A DNA stretch of 64,000 bases from assembly GCF_028372415.1 (NCBI RefSeq), contig NC_092878.1, forward strand, positions 138,110,250-138,174,249, in the 5' to 3' direction. Both the position numbers and the translations under genes were made by a program. This stretch comes from Notamacropus eugenii. Its lineage: Eukaryota > Chordata > Mammalia > Diprotodontia > Macropodidae. Shown here one piece after another: positions 56,191-64,000 of the stretch (its first letter is position 1; each line of letters begins with the position of its first letter). The notes beneath the pieces are model-generated. The model was not told the DNA's origin. It saw nothing but the letters and a program-made list of their open reading frames with translations, and ran no database searches.

Positions 56191-57345
56191 ATTCATTCAT
56201 AGGCCTATGAGTATCTATGGACCCCAGGCCAAGAACCTTACCTTTAGACATCATGTAAATGCAAGCTTCTATTAATTATATGTCTTTGGGGTCATACAAA
56301 TTGCCTAAATGAGCTCCATCCACATTTCATTCAGATTCCCTACTCAGTGAACTATATGCATTTCCATTATAGGAGTTGGGATGTAATCCTTGGGGTGGGA
56401 ATCAAGGTGGGGCTTGGGTTTTTGGCACAGTAAACAGATGGGACATGGGTTGTGGATGCTAGTTATTCCATCCAAGAAACATTTATTAAGTATTTTGCAT
56501 GCAAAGTAGAGGTATGTCTAGAGCAGGGACAGAGTGTGGCATGCCTTGCAAGAACCAAGATGAATACTAAGGGAAAAGACTGGCATTGATACGTTTCCCA
56601 TAAGGTGACAGTGCCTATGGGAGGAAGAGACAGGAAAAGAAAAAGGTCAACCATATTCCCAAATGGCCCCTTATAGCTGACAAGTGAGCATAAAACAATA
56701 GAATACAATTTGAGGACTGCCAAATACAAAGACTTGCCCATTTTCTGATAAATGTTCTTATCACATGCCTGGAATCCAATAGGTGTTTAAGAATTGCTCA
56801 TTGATTGATTGGTTGATCTCTACCTGGCCACATCAGCCTTGTTCAAGTTTAGAGAACGTTTAAGAATATTCTGAGCCCAGCTGGGTATCAACATGCTCCA
56901 AGACAGGATTGATAGAAATACAAATCTTAATCTACCTGTGATTTGAATTGAGCATAGGAAAAACATAAACAAATAAACCCAAACAAAGCAACCTGAATTC
57001 CCTGTAAAACATTTCTTAGTTTTTAAAAAATCAATCAATAAATGTCTATTGATTTCACATTTACATATGAGCAAATTTTACTTTTATAGCTTTGAAAGAT
57101 AAAACAAAGCAATCATTTCACTGGGGTAAGGGGTTGTTCATTTCCTAAGTGCAAGTCAAAACTAAAATGGATCTCTATTGAAAATGAATGGATTCTGATG
57201 TTTTTTCAACTCAACAACCATTTTAATGCATGTGTTTTTTGCAGGAATAAGTGTAGGTACGAAGGATACAGGATAAAAAGTGAAATAATCTTGCCTTCAA
57301 GGAACTTTCATTGAAGCAGGTGTTAAGGAGTGGATAAAGTTCTAG
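56191..57345. other. Unassigned with short L2-type tails
   Basis: Tails of antisense L2-type elements occur at 56460-56500 ('caagaaacatttattaagtattt'), 57030-57055 and 57285-57330 ('cttgccttcaaggaactttcattg'). No gene. Confidence 0.45.
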
Positions 57346-57349
57346 AACT

Positions 57350-57615
57350 AGGACAGCTGGATGTCACCATGGGGCATAGCACACTGGACCTGAAGTCAGC
57401 AAGACTCATCTTCTGAAGTTCAAACCTGGTCTCAGACACTTACTAGCTGTAAGACCCTAGGCAAGTCACTTAAGCCTGTTTACCTCAGTTTCCTCATCTG
57501 TAAAATGATCTGGAGAAGGAAATGGCAAACCACTCCAGTATCATTGCCAAGAAAACCCCAAATGGAGCCACGAAGACTTGTACATGACTGAAAATGACTC
57601 AACAACAACAGATAA
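57350..57615 (+). mobile_element. Marsupial tRNA-derived SINE, full length, best-preserved copy
   Basis: Head 'gacctgaagtcagcaagactcatcttctgaagttcaaacctgg', core 'cctcagtttcctcatctgtaaaatgatctggagaaggaaatggcaaaccactccagtatc', tail 'ttgccaagaaaaccccaaatggagccacgaagacttg...gactcaacaacaacaga'. Confidence 0.92.
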
Positions 57616-57891
57616 CCGCAACAAAGTTCTACAAGAGTCTTATGACCTGGGACAGGGCCCATCTAACCATTCTTTGCCGTTATTAAATGGGCAGGTTTTT
57701 CACATTTCTTCAATAAGATTCAAGAAACATTTATTCAGTATATATTATGTGTGTGTAGGCACTGAACTAAGTACTGTGTGTCATAATACACATAGAATCC
57801 ATTTTGATAAACTCCCTAATTGAATTGTTATATCATATCTAAAGTTTGATAGCATTAAGGCTTATTGCTACAGTATACTTAAGGGATGCAC

Positions 57892-57952
57892 TGCGTGTGT
57901 GTGCGTGCGTGCGTGCGTGCGTGTGTGTGTGTGTGTGTGTGTGTGCATGTGC
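57892..57952. repeat. (TGCG)n/(TG)n alternating purine-pyrimidine microsatellite
   Basis: About 60 bp of strictly alternating T/C and G, with a (GCGT) core. Confidence 0.96.
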
Positions 57953-59085
57953 AGGCCACACTGGCTCATGTCCCATCTTCCTTAAGCCCACAGGAAGATG
58001 AGGTATCATTTTTTAACAAAGTAATCAGCACAGAAGTAGAATCTAGAATTTGCCCATAAGATGGTGCTGTATTAAAGTCACTAGTTTAGTAGTGCTGAGA
58101 CATCCCTGATACACATGCAGAAGGGTTTCTCTTCCTCCTCCTACCCCACCCCCCAACTGTTATATCACTGTCACATGACCGGGTAGGCTTAGAAAAGCTC
58201 TTGTTGGCCAAATTCAAGATTCATGCTTAGGAGAAGAAATGTAACATTACTAGAAAATTAGAGAAAAAACCTTCGGTTCTATTTCTACTCTACATTTGGA
58301 ATTTCCTTTCTCCTTCCTTTGCATCCTAACTCTGGGCCTTAATTTTCTTCATCCCTAAAATAGGAATAATGCCACCTGTGGCAGTCACCAGACCTCATGG
58401 GTTTGTTGTGTGAAGTTCAAATGGGAGAAGGTTGGAGAGTGTTCCCCAACCCCCAACCTTAATGTGGTGTAGAAATGCTTACTGTTACTCTGGAGGATTT
58501 GTGGTAGGACATGGACAAGTACCGTGCAGTGTGAAAAAGCCTGGAAAGGCTGTGATTTTGCAGGGGAGAAATGAATACCCACATCAGTGAGACTATAGGA
58601 CCATCAAAGTATCCTAGCAACACATTTAAGAGAAGCAATATTGTACGAAAAGTGGTATTCTGTTGGGAATTGGGAATATCATAAGCACTACCTGTGATCT
58701 TGCTGCTGCATTATTATATCCATTAAAACACCATTTACCTCATTTTTCTCATTTGAAAAATGGGGATAATCATTTCCTCCCATCTGAAGCAAGAAGGTTA
58801 TAACTCTTAACCAACTAAATGACTAGAGAGCATGTTCAATTGCTCCAAGAACGACATTGCCTAAACACAAGGTATTTGATTTTATTAATAGTTCATTCCT
58901 ATTTAATCTTTACTGAAAAGAGAAGACAAGTAATGCAGAAAGCTGTTGCCAAGAGACAACCTGATCCTCTCTATCAACTTACAACAAACTCTCCAAAATG
59001 TACAATTTAATTAATGCCATGTTTTATCACTGACATCATAATATCTATGAATCTTCCCCCCCCCCCAATGCAATGGACCTGGAAG
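57953..59085. other. Unassigned with a MIR piece
   Basis: 58320-58380 has a MIR-like 'aactctgggccttaattttcttcatccctaaaatagg'. Nothing else recognised. Confidence 0.4.
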
Positions 59086-59089
59086 TTTT

Positions 59090-59203
59090 GAAATTTATAA
59101 TGGTAAAGGCAACATTATGATCATCTTTTTTATTTTACTGTGTTATGGAAATGCCTGTTTTGTTGAATGAATTGAAAATAAAATAAATTATTAAAAAAGT
59201 ATG
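59090..59203 (+). mobile_element. Non-LTR retroelement 3' tail, copy 3 of 4
   Basis: 'gatcatcttttttattttactgtgttatggaaatgcctgttttgttgaatgaattgaaaataaaataaa' matches the other tails. Confidence 0.65.
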
Positions 59204-59224
59204 TAAGAAAGTGCAAAGTTTACA

Positions 59225-59530
59225 CAGCTGAGAGATGATGTAGTGGATCAGAGTACAAGAGTCAGGAAGACCTGAGTTCAAATCTGATCTCAGACATTCA
59301 TTAACTGTGTGACCCTAGGAGTCATTTTATAGGCATCTGCCTCGGTTTCCTCAAGTTTAAAATGGAGATAATGTAATATAATGGAGATAATATAATAATA
59401 TAATAATTATAATAATATAATATAAATGGAGAAAATATAATAACTCATAACCAGAATTGTTATGAGGATCAAATGGGATGATATTTGTAAAACTGCTTAG
59501 AATGGTGCCTGGGACGTTGTAGGTCTCTAA
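59225..59530 (+). mobile_element. MIR SINE with an expanded (ATAATA)n interior
   Basis: 'gatgatgtagtggatcagagtacaagagtcaggaagacctgagttcaaatctgatc', 'cctcggtttcctcaag' and 'ggatcaaatgggatgatatttgtaaaactgcttagaatggtgcctggg'. The usual 'ataataata' segment has expanded to about 110 bp (59355-59445). Confidence 0.85.
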
Positions 59531-61010
59531 GCTTCACTAAAACCCCAGTTTGATGTCTCACTGTGGATCACGTGATCACTGACTCCAAGCTAGAAAGGAT
59601 TTAGAGGCTATCCAACCAATTCCTTTGTTATATAGATGGAGGGAGAGGAAATTCTTTTTAAGCCAGTATAACACAAGCTCTGATACTTAACCTGGAAAAG
59701 TCTGGAGCACCAGCCCAGTAATGGGTTGTATAGTTTTACTCAGAGGACTAAATCTAAGCTGGGATAGATTCATTATTAGATTATTGGCCTCCAGGTGTTG
59801 AATTTTTTCTATGACCTGTAACTCACAAAGGCAATTAGTAAGTAGCGATATAACAAGCAATTTTAGTGTCCAGGGTGGACAATGGGAAATATGTTCTCAA
59901 ATCAACTTTGTCATTCATGAGGTTTTGCTTTGCTGGATTGTAACCTACTGAAGTACAAGGTCTCTTTCAGTTTTAGCACTGTGCTTGGCACATAGTAAGG
60001 GCTCAGTAGATGGTGTTGGTTAATGATGTGAAAATAATACAAGAAGTAATTAAAATAAATTTAATTTAGTGGAGAGGGAGGCCCTGGGATTCTTCTCAAG
60101 GGAGAGACCTGAGAGTCCCATATTTTGGTGGAGGAGAATACCCTGGACACCATCTAGAGAAGTTGAAAGGGAATCAAGGTGGAAGTAAATTGATGAGGAA
60201 CTCACATGGCCTGTGACTACCTAAAGGAGAAAGCAGGCATCTGGTAGCTTTCTACTTTACCAGTGATTCTTGTTAAGCAGATGTTAACCTAAGTTGTTTT
60301 TAATACTGCTAAAATAGTGTAAGTTCTGTCAAAATGCAAATTATTGCATTTTTACGAATTGAGCAGTCTTTCAAAATCACTTAAAATTTTTATTCCCTTT
60401 AAGCTTTAGTTTCCTGGGGCAAAATTCTAATTGTTCCACCCTACTTATAGTTCTCTAATGAAGGATGGAGGAAATTATAACCTGTGTTAGTGAAAGAAGT
60501 TCATACTTTGTCGAAACCAAGTAACCTTGAAGTTTTGAAATACTCAAGTTAAATTTCAGTTTTGATTTTATAACCTCATACATTATTGTTTTCATAGAGC
60601 TTTTTGTTCAAATATCACAAAGTTAATTCCATTTTATTGACTTTGTGCAAATATATAAATGAATAGCCTTATTTCATGATTTCATGACTCTACTTAAGAT
60701 TGAGATAAAAGTCTAAATATCATTATTTTAATCCCTGATTTTTACAGCTGCATTTGTCAGATGACATCCACCCACACATATGCCTACTTAAATTTTCTTC
60801 TTTAGAAAGTTTCTGCACAGTTCCTTGTCTTAGAAATGCACAAATATTCCCAGTTTGTCTTAATCCACGGCACATTATTAATATTCTTTTTAAAAGGAAG
60901 ATTAAATCTACATTTCTTCCTATTTACATTTTAGCACTCTCCAGGGAATGGGTCAATATAAAATTCATGAGAAGTTATAGAACACCATCTTTGAAAATTG
61001 GTGACATCTT
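59531..61010. other. Mostly unassigned
   Basis: An L2-type 3' end lies at 59930-60035 ('gtgcttggcacatagtaagggctcagtagatggtg'). 60040-61010 is unrecognised and may be unique DNA. Confidence 0.45.
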
Positions 61011-61011
61011 T

Positions 61012-61345
61012 GTTTGTGTGTGTGTGTGAGTGTGTTCGTCCTTCATTGCCAAAGAAGACCATACCATCAGGGAAACGATGATATGACTTGTGCTTGACTT
61101 TGTTTTGAGTGAGGGAGGGCTGTGCAGGTCACCAGCCTCACTTCTCCTCCAGAGCCATCTGAAGCCAGTGACCAGATATTCATCAGGATGACTGGAGATG
61201 ACCCAGGATGAGGCAATTGGGGTTAAGTGACTTGCTCAAGGTCACAAAGCTAGTGCGTGTCAAGTATCTGAGGTAAGATTTGAACTCAGGTCCTCCTGAC
61301 TCCTGCACTGGTGCTCTATCCACTGCACCACCTAGCTGCCCCAAC
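61012..61345 (-). mobile_element. Composite marsupial SINE, full length, fused to a tRNA-type SINE
   Basis: 61030-61205 holds the composite body ('gttcgtccttcattgccaaagaagacc', 'tgtgcttgactttgttttgagtgagggagggctgtgcaggtcaccagcctcacttctcctccagagccatctga', 'gactggagatgaccca'). It passes without a break into a tRNA-related part (61206-61343, 'aggcaattggggttaagtgacttgctcaaggtcac...tctatccactgcaccacctagctgcccc'). A TG run precedes it (61012-61036). Confidence 0.88.
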
Positions 61346-61429
61346 AATATTTAACAGCTAACTGGATGGATTGAACTCCAGTGACATCTTTATAGTTATT
61401 AAGAGAAACTGCATTTCCAAGTATTTTGA

Positions 61430-61570
61430 TATTTAATGAGAAGTAACATGGTTTAGTGGATAGAAAACTGACCTTGGAATCAGTAAAACCTGGGTATAAA
61501 GTAGTGTACACTGATTCATATTGGCTGTATGACCTGAGGCCAGTTACTTATGCTCACAAGGGTCCAGGCA
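61430..61570 (+). mobile_element. MIR fragment
   Basis: 'aacatggtttagtggatagaaaactgaccttggaatcagtaaaacctggg' and 'ctgtatgacctgaggccagttactta'. Confidence 0.75.
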
Positions 61571-61744
61571 GTTCTCTAGGCCTGTATGTTGCAAGATTCA
61601 TTCATGTGGGAGCTCTTTACATTGATGAAACACTAGATCTGTTTTTTTTAAAAGGCATTTAAATAAAATGAAGTAATATCTAATTCTGGTCTGGAAAAGA
61701 TATAGTTAGAGACATAAGTAATAGGGTAGTGGCCAGTCAGGTCC

Positions 61745-61978
61745 AGATCCTTTGAGCATGAGCAAAAAAAAAAAAAGGCCAAAGTTTCCCACTGCATCCA
61801 GGGCTATCTCCAGTCATCTTGATCTATATCTGGCCACTGGACCCAGATGGCTCTGGAGGATAAAGTGAGGCTAGTGACTTGCACAGCCCTTCCTCACTTA
61901 AATCCAATTCACTTGCAAGTCATGGCATCACCTTCCTGATGCCATGGTCCTCTTTGAGAATGAAGGACACACAAGGAT
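61745..61978 (+). mobile_element. Composite marsupial SINE, opposite orientation
   Basis: An A-run (61766-61778), then 'catctggatc'-type blocks: 'ctccagtcatcttgatctatatctggccactggacccagatggctctggagg', 'ccaattcacttgcaagtcatggcatcaccttcctgatgcc' and 'tctttgagaatgaaggac'. Confidence 0.85.
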
Positions 61979-63175
61979 ACCTACAAGGAGGCTTGGTGAG
62001 TCTTCTGGAAATTTGTGAGAGAGGGGCTCTTTCCCATCCCACTTCAGAGCACACACAGGTAATTTCACTGTTTTCTGTCCATTTAGTAACAAGTTAAGTT
62101 AGGAAGGTTGCTCTTTAGGGCTTGCTTTTTCAAAGCTCCGTTATTCTCTCTCATGACTTTCAAAACTTATACGGTACATAGAATACAAAGAGAGTTGCAC
62201 CACTTCCTGACTCTACCTTACTTGTATTTTGTGTGTATCCATGTGTCTGGCAAATGAGAGATTTAGTTGTCACCTATATCCTTGTTTGTGTGATTGATAA
62301 TAATATAGGTAGATATTTGGGAAAGAGGTCCCTGGACCTTTAAAAGAGATGAGAAATAACAGCTAAGAGGGACAAAGTCTTAATCTATATCTTGGTTTCT
62401 TCTTCTCCAACTAAGCAGGAAGCACAGGCTGATCATGAACATCCCATACTTTCTCTGGGAATTGGGAGATTTTGAACTAAGCCTTTCAGTAGGCAGTAAG
62501 AAACATAATGCCCAGGCAGGGTTAGTCATCCAAATCTGGCCAACATGCTAGGCAAGTGTTTCATCTCTACCCATTCTATCAGTTCTTATTGCTACTGTCT
62601 TGCAACAGCAATATGGATGTCAGGGCAGGATTTCAGGATAGGGAATTTCATGGATAGTATCCCTTAGATTTTATGCCAGGGAATACTCTTCTAATACCCC
62701 AAACCAGCTTTGTGCCTTTGTTGTGCCACATGGCTTTGAAGATTGAATCTTTTCTGAATTTTTCTACCCACAAATCTCAAAGCCAAGACTTTAAAATAAA
62801 ATCACCCAACTGGTAAATTCTGGGACAGAATCTGACCAGCCATTTATGGAGTCTGACATTTCTAAGGCAATACCACACATACCATGAGAATCAAAGGATC
62901 ACAGAAGAAATAAACATGCCATTGATATATTTTCTACTGTCTGCTGAGGAGTGGGTCACTTTAGGACCTGCTGAGGAGAGACTTTATGTTGAAATAAGAA
63001 ACCATCTCTTTCACTATGAACCTCATAAGCAAATGCCCAAATCTCACACAGAAGCTTACAGTCAATGTTTAGATGTTTAAATGCATTGAATTTAGTTAAT
63101 CATGTGAAGCACATGATTTTTTTAGAGCCAACCACAGTGGCAGCAATCCACAGCACTGGGAAAATGACATTTAAA
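61979..63175. other. Unassigned sequence
   Basis: No repeat family recognised. The pseudogene that follows may start slightly inside this stretch. Confidence 0.4.
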
Positions 63176-63179
63176 ATCA

Positions 63180-63555
63180 ATTCATCCAAGCTAGTGATGT
63201 GTGCATACATTCCAAAAAATGTCATTTTCCTAATGGAGAAATCTTCTTAAAAACAGAATTGCTCGACAACATTCATCCAGTCATTAATATCTGTGTCCTG
63301 TGTTGGATCGGCTGCTTAAACCAAGGACATGAAACAGGTGGCGGGTACCATGAAGTTGGAGTTGGTTCTATTGTGAAGTGACAGCTTTTGCTGATTTTGC
63401 TTCCGATCTCCATGCTGGTATTCAACAACTTCTGAGGTATGGTGTCAATCTGACTGAGTGGCTGAAACAATGATATAATAAAACAGACATGGCTCCTGAA
63501 AATGACCCCACAAATTTGGCATGCTGAAACATACAAGGGTATGGTAAGGGTTTCT
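63180..63555 (+). pseudogene. ATP5F1A: Processed pseudogene of ATP5F1A (mitochondrial ATP synthase alpha), 3' part
   Basis: Pieces of one protein appear in order across shifting frames: QASDV/AYIPKNVIF (63190-63230), NGEIFLKTELLDNIHPVIN (63233-63290), [20 protein letters not shown] (63303-63365), then [16 protein letters not shown] with [12 protein letters not shown] (63386-63470) and a weaker QYxxMAPEND tail. These correspond to the alpha-subunit region from the Walker-B-distal loop through [32 protein letters not shown]. At least three frameshifts and several stops make it non-functional. Introns are absent, so it is a retrocopy, truncated at the 5' side. The functional gene encodes the F1 alpha chain of ATP synthase. 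Confidence 0.88.
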
Positions 63556-63794
63556 TGTGGCTGTCTTTTTCATTTATTCTCTCTCTTCCAGTCTAAGTGG
63601 TCACACTAGAAGAGATAAGGAGATTGTGGTGACTAAAGAGTCACAACCATGAAGAATCATTGTGAATACTGCTTTTTAATAGAAGTGTGTGTACAATTTG
63701 GGGCTTTTAAGAGCAATGAAAAATTTCCCAAATTAACATTAATACATTGTCTTTCTTCCATTTAATTCTGGCCCCAACTCATTGTCCATCTGAA

Positions 63795-64000
63795 GCACTA
63801 TGTGTTTAATGGTAGCCATCGCTAGGGTTGGGGGGGGGGGAAGAAAAAAAGAGGGAAATTTACACGATAACTTTATTATGTATTTAAAGGAATAGCAAAT
63901 CGTACATAAGGGATTTGCACGTTCATGTGCAATCATCTTTTTTTTAAATTACACTATGTTATGGAAATAACTGTTGTATTCCACAGATTAAAAAAATAAA
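63795..64000 (+). mobile_element. Non-LTR retroelement 3' tail, copy 4 of 4
   Basis: 'ggtagccatcgctagggttgg', 'atttacacgataactttattatgtatttaaaggaatagcaaatcgtacata', 'ttcatgtgcaatcatc' and 'atgttatggaaataac' end in an A-rich tail at the window edge. A (G)10 run lies at about 63831-63840. Confidence 0.7.

Overview
The window is vertebrate nuclear DNA, very probably from a marsupial. It is AT-rich and gene-poor. Its interspersed repeats are of types typical of marsupial genomes: tRNA-derived SINEs with a 3' extension reading 'tttgccaagaaaacccc...gactgaacaacaaca', a composite SINE with an 'agagccatctg...actggagatg' body, MIR, CR1/L2-clade LINEs and L1 3' ends. The species cannot be fixed from the sequence alone. 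Repeat family names are from memory of family consensus features, not from a database search, and repeat borders are approximate unless a duplication fixes them.

I find one intact protein-coding gene, DDIT4L (REDD2/RTP801L), on the minus strand. A TATA box lies at 34786-34794 next to a CpG-rich region (about 34700-35240). A short non-coding exon 1 ends at 34718. Exon 2 (33948-34086) carries the start codon in a very strong Kozak context, directly after a perfect 9-bp hairpin. Exon 3 (31382-31869) holds the rest of the 191-residue protein. Both splice junctions follow the GT-AG rule and the exon 2/3 join restores the family reading frame. DDIT4L is a stress-induced inhibitor of mTORC1. Intron 2 contains a roughly 415-bp polypurine/polypyrimidine tract.

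The left arm (1-31000) is repeats: antisense L2-type LINEs (120-2090, 9465-10030, 14880-16500), an L1 derivative without a recognisable reverse transcriptase (2346-5520), a decayed sense L1 ORF2 piece (7580-8700), a hAT-like element (10478-10665), and a CpG-rich solo LTR with TG/CA ends and 6-bp target duplications (17914-18516). It also has many SINEs and a possible gene remnant at about 20990-21250.

The right arm (35500-64000) contains a nested cluster at 37290-41745 (a CR1/L3-like element split by a SINE and by a second RT-less antisense L1), a SINE inside a MIR (43610-44025), a MIR inside a MIR (54245-54705), and an L1 3' end inside an L2 (52650-53780). It also holds a second hAT-like copy and several microsatellites. 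Near the right end is a frameshifted processed pseudogene of the mitochondrial ATP synthase alpha subunit (ATP5F1A, about 63180-63555). Apart from DDIT4L, open reading frames here are chance frames or repeat remnants. I see no operon-like or defence-like system.
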